Assembly: GCA_023630585.1 (NCBI GenBank)
Contig: CM042560.1
Span: forward strand, 8,157,001 to 8,221,000
Source: Cranoglanis bouderius
Lineage: Eukaryota > Chordata > Actinopteri > Siluriformes > Cranoglanididae
DNA: 64,000 nucleotides
Direction: 5' to 3'
Part shown: positions 11,085-23,023 of the stretch, piece after piece
Position numbering within the stretch: the stretch's first letter is position 1
How the letters are laid out: the number at the start of each line of letters is the position of its first letter
Position numbers and translations under genes: made by a program
Notes under the pieces: model-generated
Seen by the model: the letters and a program-made list of their open reading frames with translations, nothing else
What the model was told of the DNA's origin: nothing
Database searches by the model: none

Positions 11085-12215
11085 GTTGACTACAGGTCTT
11101 CTGCATTGTTAAAGCAAAAAGCGGCTAAGGACAACTAGCTTAGGTGATTTTAATAGTGAAGTTAAACAATAAACAATAGCAAAGAATGTGTCACACCACA
11201 CTTTAATTAACAGCCATACACAGGCAACACATTACATTTCCAGCTTAAATGCTTTGTATGCTATACTGTTACAGTGAAAAGAAAAGAAAAAAAAAAGAAA
11301 AGGAAAAAGAAAAAATGCCCTCTGGATGACCTGGAGACTCATCACTGATTCTGAAACTGAGACTGCACACAATGGAAGCTCATATCCCTAAACTGATCGT
11401 TCCTTATAGCTCAATGAACAGCCTTCCTTGGATGAAAGATGCTCTGTTTACAGCAGTGAAGATGAAGATGATCTGCCATTTTCAATCCTGGCCTCAGTAG
11501 TGTCCGAAAACAAGTCGGGATCGACCTCTACCAGTTTGCATGCACCACTGTGAACTAGCTGAGAGGGACTGGATGGTGCTGGGCAACCAGTGGCACCAAA
11601 TGCTCTTTCACATAGCGTTGGTCATAGCAGAATTGAGTATGCCACAGTGTACTGGTTTTATATAAATTTTATATAGTTTTAAAGGAGAACAAAAATAACT
11701 TCAGGATGAATTTTTTCAGGGAGCAGGCAGGGGTGGGATTAAAAAACAGTCCCATGCATACCTCTACACTTTAACTACAATTAAAACAACAGATATAGCC
11801 TATAAATAAAGAAATAAATAAATAAAAATTTTGGGTCCTGTGCACTTGACTGTAGAATTGACTTTGTCTAGTCTGAAATGTTTTCAGACCACCAAAGTAC
11901 ATTTAGTCTGCTTTCCTTACCATCTGTCTGCTTTTCTGTACCGTTTGACTCACTGTTTTTTCTACCTCCCCGACTACTCACTATGCCCACAGCAGCGACT
12001 AGTGAAAGTTTTAACTGCCTAGTCTGTAGAACCACTAGTTTCTATAATGTTACCCTTACTGTTACCCATATACCTGATCAGGCACCTCTTGGTGATTATG
12101 TTGTCCATGTAGTTAATCAGGTTTGGTGCCTGATATTTGCTTCTTTAATTTTGCAATTGAACTACAAGGGCTTCTAAAGGTCTTCTATCAACAAGTAATA
12201 GAAAAACACAGACAC
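11085..12215. other. No recognised gene
   Basis: Contains an A-rich purine tract near 11277-11315. The frame at 11878-12177 (MPTAATSESFNCLVCRTTSF in part) is open but unrecognised. Confidence 0.45.
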
Positions 12216-12580
12216 AGTCTCTCCAGGATTTCGCGATCGCAGAAATTAACGCAAAATCAAGGAAACGCCCCAATATTCGGAGGAGCTTGCAATTTTGCAA
12301 AATTACCTCAGATTTTCCGCAGGTTTGGGCCAAGACGTGTCATGTGACATTCAGCCAACGCCCTCTTCGATTCACGTGCGTCGAACATGAGCACAGCTAA
12401 AAGGTCTCATTTACCAACAAACATCACTGCGAAAGACAAAACAATTTTGTGCAATTGCAATTACGCAAATTCAAGCAAAAAAACAGCAGCAAAATCAAGC
12501 ATTTTTGGTCGCAATGATCACAAAAAAAAAAAAAAAAAACAACACAAAAAAAGAAAAGCAAAATCTTGTACAGACTGCAA
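12216..12580 (+). mobile_element. TIR DNA transposon copy (family CG)
   Basis: The left end cagtctctccaggatttcg and the right end (reversed, cagtctgtacaagattttgc) form imperfect terminal repeats. The interior matches 5925-6335 in reverse, including 'ggaggagcttg' and 'tttgggccaagacg'. An open stretch from 12387 starts MSTAKRSHLPTNITAKDK. Confidence 0.65.
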
Positions 12581-13632
12581 AGACACAATCTTTGGTGGAA
12601 TGTTATAGGAAAGAAAGTAATGTGAATAACAGTTTCTTTAAAAATGATGTACATCTTATACAGTTTCCTTATAGCTCCAGTGCAAAAGTAAAGACGCGCA
12701 CATCGGACACCAAACATGTCTCTACATGACCCACTACATTTGGGCTAAGTGGAAATTTCTGTGCATTTCATGTTTTACAAAACTTTCCCATTTAGGGTCT
12801 GGAAACTCACAGTCTTGTTGCTACTAGCACAGAAATTGAACTGCTGAGATAAATACTGAGAAGTACTGAGCAGACTCTGTTGCCCTATAGTCAGGGTCAA
12901 TGACAGCACTCATCTCACAAGAGGGGTTTTTTTTTTTTTTTTGGCTCATACAAGAGCTTTCATGATATGAACATATTTACAACTGAGTGCAATGGCAATG
13001 TCTCTAATCTTGGGAGTCGCAATTAATTACAAAGAAACTCACAAACTTGCTCACTTCTACGGTGCTGACCTTCTCATTGCAACCTGTCTTGTTTACTACT
13101 TTTTTTTTTCTTTTTAAACCTGAGACGTCTGTCTGTAATGTTTTCATTTTCTCCTTTGCCAATGGGTATGAGAAAAGTACTTTACAAATACAAGCTACGG
13201 TTAATTCTTGTGAAGTGATTGGGACATTATGAGCATAAGCCAGTTTTATGCTCTCAAATTCCAGCGGTCTTTTGCGATTGTCACACTGTATGAGATTATT
13301 CCAATAAAGATTCTATAACCGACCGTGTGATAATGTGTTCTTCATGTCCGATTAGACGACGAAGATGGCTAGTATGTTCTACCATACTGGGTGTGCAGCG
13401 ACGCAGTGCAGGTTTGTAGCTCTTCAACTGGAAACCATAAAAATAGTTTCATGTTGTCATAATAGTAAATAAACTCTATGAACAGAGTTTGCGTGCTAAT
13501 TAGCTGGCGACACACCTGCAGGATGTAGTTAATCCTCTATTTTTTTCCATGTCATGTCTCTTTTAGTCTTGTCATAATATAACTGGGATGAGACATTATA
13601 GACACATTCTGTTTGCTGCTGCCCTTCTTTTA
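12581..13632. other. No recognised gene or element
   Basis: Intronic, with T-rich tracts at 12927-12942 and 13100-13112. Confidence 0.45.
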
Positions 13633-14137
13633 GGCTACGTCTACATTAATCCGGATAGATCTGAAAACTGCACTTTCATCTTAAAATGCTCTCTGTGTAC
13701 ACTGGCGTTTTCAAACGTTTTCCAGAAATTGCTCGTCCACACTGGAACGTCTAAAAACACGCACATCCCTATACTGCGCACGCGTAAAAATGTAAGAAGC
13801 TTTGGTTTCCGTCAGGCGTTTATTTACATTCCGTCGCTTTGAACTGATGCGACAATGTCAAGGAAAAGCACCAAGTTTTTTTAAACGGACAGACGAAGAG
13901 GTGGAGTCGTTGCTACGGGTAACCCGAGACTATAAAGTTAGAGAAAGTGTAGAGAAAACTGGATAGCAGGCACAACAACTGCAGTACAATGTCATCCACC
14001 ATCTTGTTTGTTTTGAGTTGAACGGGTCATATGACTGTTTTCGATGGACAAAAACGCAGTCTCGGTGTGGACGGAAGGCCAAAACGTAGAGAAATAAATG
14101 CGCTTTCAAATGTATCCGGATTAATGTGGACGTAGCA
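13633..14137 (+). mobile_element. PIF/Harbinger-like non-autonomous element
   Basis: The element is 505 bases, with ends ggctacgtctacattaatcc and, reversed, tgctacgtccacattaatcc followed on both sides by ggata. TTA stands directly outside each end (13630-13632, 14138-14140), the usual Harbinger target duplication. Inside, around 13855-13960, a frame reads RTDEEVESLLRVTRDYKVRE, like the start of the Myb/SANT-type partner protein of Harbinger elements, then stops. Confidence 0.75.
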
Positions 14138-14140
14138 TTA

Positions 14141-15148
14141 AATGCAATATGTTTTGTTGACGTTTCACCATTGTCACTGCTGTGTTTCGTAGCAGTCCCG
14201 TGTGTTCTGTGTAATCATATGCCGTCCTCCTATTGGCAGATAAAAATAGACTTTGGCTGGAATTTTTACAACTCCGTCCATCAATGTGATGGATAATGAT
14301 TTACTGATAAAGATTTTACAAGTCCCTGTAAATTAGCTGTTATCTATAAACATGTCATTTACTTTTGACCAACCAAGAATTCAGATTTAGCAGCACTTTG
14401 CCTGGTGATACCACATGTTTCTCAACTTTCTGCACATTGTGGCAGCTTCGCATTCACAAATGTTCTCCTCACCAGATTTCAGTATAATCTACACGAAGTC
14501 ATTGTACATGAATGTGAATCCTGATCATAGGGCTAATCATGGTTGGCCATATTTGAAACTAAACTCTTAGGATTAATAAAGAGAAAGTAGAAACGATTTT
14601 AAGTGCCATTTATAGGACCTTTTCAGAGTTCTGTGAACTAGAACAAGTATCTGGGGAAGCTTTTTTTTAAGCTAATCCCCCACAGACTGCCTAACACACT
14701 TTTCATATGACCTGCTGAAAATGACACACATACTTGACCTGGAGACCATATCTGCAGGGTGAGAATGAGGAAATAAGGGGCGTACATCATTAAATTTACT
14801 ATAAAAATCTGCTAAGAGTTGGCTTGAGCAGCAGGCCTGCTGGAGTAGACTAAAACACTCCTGGGAGGGAAGGTGTGAACGTCCTCTCAATTCTGTTACT
14901 CTATGTGTGAACCTCTGGCAGGAGAATGCACAAAACTGTCTCAAGCTTCTAGCAACACTCTCACCTCTATTAGAGCCTTCAGTGATAATGACAGCCTTTA
15001 ATAAATACCTGTCACTTAAGGGTTGGAAATCCCTATACTGGCCATGCATGAGTGCAAAACACTGCAGGAAATAGAGGCAAGATTTAGTTTATGAAAAAAA
15101 AAATTTATATAAAATTTGGTCAGGGACTACTCACAATTGTAGACATAG
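14141..15148. other. No recognised gene or element
   Basis: The 125-codon minus-strand frame at 14672-15049 has no recognisable motif and is not called. Confidence 0.45.
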
Positions 15149-15678
15149 AGAGTAGTGCAAAAGTTTTAGGCACCCTATTTTTTTTAGTACAAACTTTATT
15201 ATAGATTTTTTTATTTTATGACTTCTACATTATCAAGTCAGTACAAAAACATTTTAGATTCCCAAACATTAGTTTTCTAGCACAAAATTAAATGTTATAG
15301 AAAAATGTTTTTATGTCAAAAAAGAAAGCAGCATATTACATAAGAGACACTTTTCAGACAAAAAACACAATGAAGACTGCTGGGTTTTGCTGCAAAAAAT
15401 AAGAAGCAATTGTGAAAGTCAAAGTCTCCAGAAGAACTGTGGCTGGTTCTGCAAGATGCTCAATAAAACTTACCAGCTCATTTCCTTATAAAACTGTACA
15501 AATTGTACCGGAGACTACTATTTTTATTTTTATTTTTTGTCACACCAAATATTGACTTTGTTTCATTTATGTTTCATTTCATTTTTTAAAATGTAGAAAC
15601 ATTTCATTTCATTATTTTGAAGGCATCTTTGCTCTACAGCATTTCTTTGCATGTGCCTAAAACTTTTGCATGGTATTG
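15149..15678 (+). mobile_element. Deletion derivative of the DD38E Tc1 family (family 4), second copy
   Basis: Ends gagtagtgcaaaagttttag and, reversed, caataccatgcaaaagtttt; TA follows at 15679-15680. The interior is the reverse of 10564-11082 with about 90 percent identity by eye, including the tail 'cacaccaaatattgactttg'. The two copies share the same internal deletion, so they were spread as a non-autonomous element. Confidence 0.83.
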
Positions 15679-15701
15679 TACCTTTATCTTTTTCATTAGA
15701 G

Positions 15702-16175
15702 CAGGGGTTCTCAAACTTTTTCAGCCAGGGAAACTTTTTAACTGGTTTAAAAAATAAATTGATGAACAAATTCACATATTGGAATCATTTCTTAAATGTG
15801 TACAATATTACTGTGGCTATTTATTGGAGCCAGAAACATTTTTTTCCCTGAACTTTCCACTCACAGAACACACGTTCAGTTTGTCACTAGATTCAAGCTG
15901 TATTTATAGGCTGACTTGTTTATGAGTTATAGAGGTTTATACATAAATTCATAAATAGCCTAGTCAAATAGGCCAATAACTATTTATTACCAAAAAAAAA
16001 AAAAAAAAAAACCCTACGGATATGTTGATACTGATAATAGTATCGGCCCGATAGAGTGCTCATTTACTCATGTTTAAAAAAAAACAAACAAACAAACAAA
16101 AAAAAAAAAACCATGATATCCGATACCGACATTCGAAACCAGGTGATAGTACCAGGTGTAAAAACCTAGTGTATG
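15702..16175 (+). repeat. hAT-like dispersed repeat, copy 1 (pair with 56066-56560)
   Basis: It begins caggggttctcaaacttttt, the classic start of Charlie-type hAT elements. 'tggagccagaaacattttttt', 'gtcactagattcaagctgta' and 'gagtgctcatttactcatg' recur in order in the second copy. No coding capacity remains. Confidence 0.65.
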
Positions 16176-17844
16176 TTGTTGTGCTGATGGACAGATGACA
16201 CAAAATGAAAGCGATCTGTATGTCACGAACGTATTGCACAATTAATTATGCCAATTAAAGCATCACTTTAAACCCTAATGTTCAAAGTAATTAATTGTAC
16301 TGAGTAGGGAAAAATTAAATCATGCAATTTGTTCAAATACATTAACCTTGATGAGTATTTAGAACTTTCTCTTTCTTTCGAGTTCACGAAACAAAACCTT
16401 TTAAGCAATCTGAATTGTTTTTTTGTTTTGAGTTTCACAAACATGTCTCTTTAAATTTACATGAACTCAAATTTTGTCAGCGGAGCCATATTGTGTCTGA
16501 TGTCATCCAGGTGTACATACGATATTGAATTCTCTTCTCAACATGGCGGAACGGTCTTGCGGCACTAATGCTGTAAGTATCGTTTTTAAAAATCAGAGGA
16601 CCCTCAGTGTTGATAGTTAAGAGTGATGAGTGTAGTGTAGTGACTAGAATTTGTTTAGATGTGCTGTTCTGTCGTTAGCTAGGCAGTTACATTGGTTGCT
16701 AACTAGCTCAGTTTATATATTCAACTGTGATGTTTATCTAGATCGTATCAGGCAATAGATTTTGTGAATACATGCTTCTACTGTATGTTAAGCATGTAGT
16801 AATGTTAAATAAAGTGTCATTGTGGCAAACAGCTTATAATTGGAAATGATTGCTGTTGTAACCATTGACTTTTTCGATTTTGCTAACGCCACATGCATGG
16901 AACTGAAGTGATACGTATTTGCTAGAAAATATTAGGCAGTTTGCTGTAGGAAAGTCAATAGTTATGTAATGTTAACTGATGTGATACTGCACAGCAGTCC
17001 ACCAAACTTTGGAAGAGGAGGGTGGAGCAATCACCCAAACGAAAAGTGTAATGTAGTGCATGGAATTCTATTTAACATGCCTGTAACTATTTGAAATGCA
17101 AACAATAAGGGAATAAATGTTGCTTTGTATGTTTCAGCTTTGATGAAGTGGAAATGCAAGATATGTACAAAGATCTACCGTTCATTAGACTATGGTTTGT
17201 CCATATAAGAACTGCAATTATAGCACCAATGTGTATTCATCATTGAACTCGCACAAGAGTAGGGTACACCAGGCTAGTTATCTCTCAGATCTCCAAGAGG
17301 TTGTTGTCGGTCCTGAAAGTTAACTCCTCTTCTCTACTTCTGATGCATGTGATATTTGTGATACTCTCAGTTGATGACGCAGATATACAGGACAGTGATC
17401 AATATGATACTGATGTACTGAGAAATCAGCTAAAACGTATTCCTGAAGATACAGGCTGTTCTTCACGTATCCACTGAAGAACACAGCTACCAAAGGAATA
17501 GTTGAGCATCTCAACCGAACATACTCGTCATCACAGTCATTGATCAGGAAAGCAGTTAGTGATGTTTTGCAGAGACATGGCCACACGATCACAATATTCT
17601 ATTCAATGCAGCATATGAAGGTGTAGAGTTGTCCTCATCCAAATGCAGAAAGACATTCATTGAGCAGAACTATCCACTTGTAATGCCACTGCAGTGTGAC
17701 TTTGAGCAATATGGACAATGTTCCAGTTCTTCAAATGATTCAGTGTTTGTTTCAGACTGACATTCTCAACAAGATTACTGAAGGCAGTTCGGAGCTTAGT
17801 TTAGCTTAGATTAACCCTACTGCTGTGAAAATGAGTTATTGTCC

Positions 17845-17852
17845 ACTAAAGA
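17845..17852 (+). repeat. Target-site duplication, left copy
   Basis: ACTAAAGA stands here and again at 18351-18358, just outside the LINE fragment. Confidence 0.7.
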
Positions 17853-18350
17853 TCATCAGAGTCCCCCCCCCATCGACACCTCATTCAACAACCGCTGCAT
17901 CCGCAAAGCCACCACTATTGCGGACGACCCCTCTCACGGACTCTTCGCCCTACTGCCATCTGACGGAAGGTACAGGAGCATCTGTTCCACCACCAGCAGA
18001 CTCTGCAACAGTTTCTTCCTGAGGCAGTCAGATTACCCAACACCCCACTGCCTCCCAATGCTCACCTGCGCTAGTCAAACAACTAACCCAGTATGACTCA
18101 GTACCACTTCCCAATAACAGTTTACAGTCCAAGTTATGTGTATTTATTATGCTGCGTATTTATAGGTCGATGTACTTATTGTCCTGTTCTGTGTATTTAG
18201 CGTCTTGCACTCATCTCAGACTGTTGCGTATTTGCACTTTATGCAGTCCTGCGTACTGTTCTGTGTTGCACCATGGTCCTGAGGAAACTACATTTTGTCC
18301 CAATGTACACAAGCCATATAGAGGAATGACAATAAAACTCACTTGACTTG
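17853..18350 (+). mobile_element. LINE 3' end (jockey superfamily type), 5' truncated
   Basis: The frame SFNNRCIRKATTIADDPSHG, then LFALLPSDGRYRSI and RLCNSFFLRQ resembles the C-terminal tail of fish LINE ORF2 proteins (FRNSF-P-AVR-LN type). It is followed by a 3' UTR and a terminal cacttgacttgact repeat. Flanking ACTAAAGA duplications and the 5' truncation indicate target-primed insertion. Confidence 0.8.
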
Positions 18351-18617
18351 ACTAAAGAACTAAGACCATCACTGCAGCTTTACGTTGATTTTGAAATTGC
18401 CAATCCTCTAGGGACATCTTGCAAAATTCATAAACTTAATGCAGTGTACTGAACCCTAGCCAATCTACCCATAAATATCGATACGCATTACATACCATCC
18501 AGTTGGCTGTGCTTCGTAAAATAACAGACCTCCAGAAATATGGTTACCCTGCAATACTTGCTCCACTGTTCTGTGATGTCGGTGCTCTTTGACTGGATGG
18601 CACAGTGTTTAGTGTTT

Positions 18618-19050
18618 ACACACATTTACACAACATAAACCTAATATTACAACTTGCTTCTGCACAAAATGACACGAATGCACAAGTGAACTTGAACTTA
18701 AGTAAGGTGCTAGGTAGAACGGTAAGTCACGTTGTGAATACGCTCTTTCTGTAAAACATGCACAATGAATAACTAAAGCACAAAGAATTCACAATGTTGT
18801 ATTACAGTCTATTTAATTTATTGTTTTGGATGTGTGGTTTTATTTTATTTGTGTTTCATTTATTTAGGATATTGAATTTTTTTTGACATTCCAATTCCAA
18901 TGTCTGAATATTCTTAAGAATTAAAAGTTCATTGCTCTTTGAAAAGGTGTACTTGCATTATTATAATATCTTTTACATCAGTGGCATAAAATGGTCTTAA
19001 AATGACAATAATATTGTTTATCGCGAATCTTTCTGGGACAATATGTCGTA
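18618..19050 (+). repeat. Dispersed repeat, copy 2 (pair with 7127-7590)
   Basis: It shares 'gaacttgaacttaagtaagg', 'ggtaagtcacgttgtgaata' and 'attccaattccaatgtctga' with the first copy in the same order and orientation. It abuts the end of the broken gene-family copy. Confidence 0.85.
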
Positions 19051-19901
19051 ATTCCTACTACTATTACCTACTAGATACTACTTTAGTACTTCTTTAGATT
19101 ATTTAAAGTAGAACATGACATCTTTAACATGCAAATGTGGATTTTTGCCTTCGAATCTGTGTATATGAAAACTGAAACCATATTCAAGTTGTGAATTTGC
19201 AATGCAAATGCAATGCAGATGATATGTCATACAGATATAATGCTAATTCTGATTGGGACTCATTAGTGAACACCCTTTTCTGTGCGTAGAGCATCCGAGA
19301 TAAACACAAGAAGCCGCGTTTATCCAATATCAACAGACAACGATGAAAAAGTGAGGATGTGTTTGTTTAATGAGTCTCATTTTCCACAGGCTGCTGGACC
19401 GAGAGCAGAGCCCAGCAGCCATAAAAGGGCAAACCCTAGTTTTGTTTCTGTCTGCGAGCCAAATCTCAAAACCTCATGCTTATGCATACATACACACGCG
19501 TTAACAACGAGGATGGCAAAGAGACCTGAACCACCCTCAGAAATGACATTTCATCGCTTATCCAACACTCCCACACTGAATATTAGGAGTGCAGCACTAA
19601 ACTCAACAAGCTTTTCTCTGCTGCAGGTCTTTGGTCGTCTGCCCACATGCACTAACTTTTATTGCACAGTCACTCTGTGCGCACACACACAATCACACAA
19701 TTCATCATTTCAAATTAATATACCTGATTTTTTTTTTTTAATGCAACTGGCAGCACATAAAGTGGAAGCAACTTCCTGTTCTAGGGTGCTGACAAGTGAT
19801 GGCTGCTTGAGCGGAAAAAGGCAAAAATAGGTATGGCTTAATGAGCCTTCCTCCAATGGTCTTAAGGACAAAAAATGATTACAGTAATATTACATTTTAT
19901 A
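19051..19901. other. No recognised gene; a 182-codon open frame is not called
   Basis: The plus-strand frame 19282-19830 is long for non-repeat sequence here, but it lacks motifs and shows low-complexity, compositional features. Confidence 0.4.
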
Positions 19902-20342
19902 CCACAGCGCTGTTAAATTCTCAATTCTGATTGGTCAGAAGGTGTCGATTCATTTTCTATAACAACAGCTCTGACAGTCGTGCCAGCTGCAAAGCAAGTC
20001 ACCCATTTATATTAATGCGCTCTTTCTCATATGTCATGTAGCCTAATATATATCATGTCTATAGTAATTACATTCTGCATTAACATATTTAAAAGTCCTT
20101 GTAATGACTGATACTGGGAATGTTTTGTGTTTTCGTATTTTTGGAAGGAGTCTCTTTGTTACGGTCAGAGTATTTATTATTATTTTTTTATTTACTGAGT
20201 ATTTAGTATTACTTATTAACTTCAAGAGAGACAAACAGATAAGCTAGTGAGGGAAAGCTTTATAGCTGCTATAAAATAAGTGATTAAAAGGAACTAACCT
20301 GTTTCCACAACATTAAACATAACAATAAATGGATAAAATGTA
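19902..20342 (+). repeat. Dispersed repeat with 'cagcgctgttaaattctc' start
   Basis: The first 100 bases (ctgattggtcagaaggtgt and following) recur at 39541-39650. The right part ends 'ggaactaacctgtttccaca' and abuts the hAT-like MITE. Confidence 0.65.
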
Positions 20343-20350
20343 CCACGTGT

Positions 20351-20649
20351 TAGGGATGGGCGATACGACAAAAATATCATATCACGATACTTGAGGACAT
20401 TTCTACGATACACATTGTGCATCACGATATATAGCTTTTTTCATGCCTACAAAGACAAAGATGATTAAATTAAAAAAATAAAAAATAAATAAAATGCGTC
20501 AAATCTATGGCATCCATTCAGTACCATTTTATTTGTAATTATTAAAAACAAAAAAAAATACATCACCATACCAACGATATCTCAGAAAAGTGTATCGTGT
20601 TGTCATTTATCACGGTATCAATATTATGTTAATATATCGGCCAGTCCTA
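20351..20649 (+). mobile_element. hAT-like MITE with 8-bp target duplication
   Basis: The 299-base element ends in tagggatgggcgata and, reversed, taggactggccgata (12 of 15 positions equal). Outside are ccacgtgt (20343-20350) and ccatatgt (20650-20657). The two differences fall on a CpG, as expected from deamination. Confidence 0.75.
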
Positions 20650-21140
20650 CCATATGTTGTTCTTTAATATATAATAAAAAAGTTAGTGTTGGCAAATTTA
20701 TGGTAATATGAGAAGATTACAACACTTTGGGATGTGTTATTAACCACCTTGTAGTTTATGACAATCCCATGGTTTCTTAGGGATTAGTATGGTAATACAA
20801 TACACTATTAAATAGTAAATGCGTTAGTTTCTTTCTCAGGGGACATATCACACACTGATTTTGCTGCGAACAGGAACAGGATTTTGCTCTAAAACAGGAC
20901 ACAGAGCTCAGAACATCTGCTCAGTGATAGTGTGTTGATCTTTCCCAGCTGTTTCCTTTGCAAAACTCGATCAGTGGTAATGAAAGCAGAGGCAAGGCTG
21001 CACTCTAACATGTGCTACTGTGCTACACCTGGAGAGAAACACAACCAGGCCTTCATCTCTCAGAGCAGCTTAAGCATATCGAGACACAAACCAGACTCTA
21101 ATAATATCTCTTACATGGAATGCAAAGATAGACCAGCACA

Positions 21141-22306
21141 AGTTTGTAGAATATTCTATATATCTGCATAAATATGACCATAAATATGACCTAAAATATC
21201 ATCCGATGTCCTAAAAAAGGAGATTTTTGAGGACCTCAGAAAAAGAGTTGTTGATGCTCATCAGGCTGGAAAAGGTTACAAAACCGTCTCTAAAGAGTTT
21301 GGACTCCACCAATCCACAGTCAGACAGATTATGTACAAATTGAGGAATTTCAAGACCATTGTTACCTGCATCAGGAGTGGTCGACCAACAAAGATCACGC
21401 CAAGAGCAAGACGTGTTATAGTCCACGAGGTCACAAAGGAACCCAGGGTAACTTCTAAGCAACTAAAGGCCTCTCTCACATTGGCTAATGTTAATGTTCA
21501 TGAGTCCACCATCAGGAGAACACAGAACAACAATGATGTGCATGGCAGGGTTGCAAGGAGAAAGCCACTGCTCTCAAAAAAGAACATGAGAACCATTATG
21601 TATGGAGAAAGGAAAACACTGCATTTGAGCATAAGAACCTTATCCCATCTGTGAAACATGGTAGTGGTAGTATCATAGTTTGGGCCCATTTTGCTGCATC
21701 TGGTCCAGGACGGCTTACCATCATTGATGGAACAATGAATTCTGAATTATACCAGAGAAATGTAAAGGAAAATGTCAGGATATCTGTCCGTGATTTGAAT
21801 CTCAAGAGAAAGTGGGTCATGCAGCACGACAACGACCCTAAGCACACCTAGTCATTCTACCAAAGAATGGTTAAAGAAGAATAAAGTTAATGTTTTGGAA
21901 TGGCCAAGTCAAAGTCCTGAACTTAATTCAATAGAAATGTTGTGGAAAGACCTGAAGCAAGCAGTTCATGTGAGGAAACCCACCAACATCCAAGAGTTGA
22001 AGCTGTTCTGTACTGAGGAATGGGCTAAAAGTCCTCCAAGTCGATGTGCAGGACTGATCAACAATTACCGGAAATGTTTAGTTGCAGTTACTGCTGCACA
22101 TCAGATACTGAAAACTCACATATATATATAATACTGGATCATTTTCCTCAATAAAAATGACCAAGTATAATATTTTTTATATTCATTTGTTTAATTGGGT
22201 TCTCTTTATCTACTTTTAGAACTGAAAATTTGATCATGTTTTAGGTCATATTTATGCAGATATATAGAAAATTCTAAAGGGTTCACAAACTTTCAAGCAC
22301 CACTGC
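21141..22306 (+). mobile_element. Tc1/mariner family 1, second copy, internally deleted
   Basis: The right terminus is present (ttcacaaactttcaagcacc, then actgca). The left terminus is reduced to a piece of the inverted repeat, joined directly to the transposase start. A further internal gap lies at about 21590, where 'aaaaagaacatgag' jumps to 'tatgtatggagaaagg'. Confidence 0.88.
21205..22131 (+). pseudogene. Tc1-like transposase remnant (family 1)
   Basis: EIFEDLRKRVVDAHQAGKGY and KTVSKEFGLHQSTVRQI form the first helix-turn-helix, better preserved than in the copy at 2201. Next come GRPTKITPRARRVIVHEVTK and the SIIVWAHFAASGPGRLTIID region. The catalytic motif reads QHDNDPKHT followed by a TAG stop at 21849, the same place where the 2201 copy is damaged. 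The WPSQSPELNSIEMLW motif closes it. Confidence 0.85.
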
Positions 22307-22969
22307 AGTTAGAAGAAGATAATGAACATGTACTTATTCATTATCCTTAGTCTATATTAATGCAGTTAACTAGCTAACTAGCTTACTATATGTTATTACA
22401 TTACCTTATTTACTACATTTTAACCAGTTTTCAGTCAACCAAAACACTAGACTTGGTACACTGGAGTTTGTAATTGCTAATGTACTAGCTGTAGTAGCTA
22501 ATAAATTTGCTAGTACAGATTAGGATAAGTTTAAAAACAAAGATATACACAACATAAATCTAGATCTGCTCATTACATCCTCCTGGCTCAATGTTAACGG
22601 CTCAGCGACTTCCCCAGAACTCTTGAGAGTCTAGCCTGCAGCTCTCTTTTGTTAGGCCTCCGTTTCTCCAACACGAAGACTCTCCAGATGGCAGACATTG
22701 ATCATGTGCTGGTGCTACGAACGCATCTCGAACCCCTCACCCTTTGTGTATGTGTCGCGAAGGCAACACCAAAAAACAGACACAAGGCCTGTTATTCAAA
22801 GCAGAGCATGCATAATTTCTTTAGAAGGCCTCAAAAGAGGTAACCCTTTCACATGAAAATGAGAGTTGGCCATCCTTCCTGCAGCACCATGTGTTTTAGA
22901 TCGCTCTCTCATTTACACCCACAAACGCACACTCACACTCTGAAACATGGGGAGATCTCCATAGCCAGT

Positions 22970-22971
<2 letters not shown>

Positions 22972-23020
<49 letters not shown>
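22972..23020. repeat. (CA)n microsatellite
   Basis: About 24 CA units without interruption. Confidence 0.95.

Positions 23021-23023
<3 letters not shown>

Larger units (their letters stand above)
16543..18606 (+). pseudogene. Broken copy of a multicopy teleost gene family, split by a LINE
   Basis: A putative first exon at 16543-16572 (ATG GCG GAA CGG, MAERSCGTNA, then GTAAGT) and an acceptor TTTCAG near 17138 are followed by MKWKCKICTKIYRSLDYGL, a zinc-finger-like start, and then many stops. After the LINE, 18351-18606 reads TKELRPSLQLYVDFEIANPL, GTSCKIHKLNAVY, a TGA in place of Trp, TLANLP, and a frameshift. I recall this LY-DDFE-NPLGTS-K-HK-AVYW-LANLP pattern from an uncharacterised protein family repeated in cyprinids and other teleosts. 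Its function is not known to me. Confidence 0.7.

Noticed and set aside
14672..15049. 125-codon minus-strand frame
   Set aside because: No motif, no conserved pattern and no repeat copy elsewhere in the window to suggest coding.
19282..19830. 182-codon plus-strand open frame
   Set aside because: The longest non-transposon frame on the list, but no motif, no splice context and low-complexity stretches; it sits inside the putative inpp4a intron 1. Not reported as a gene.
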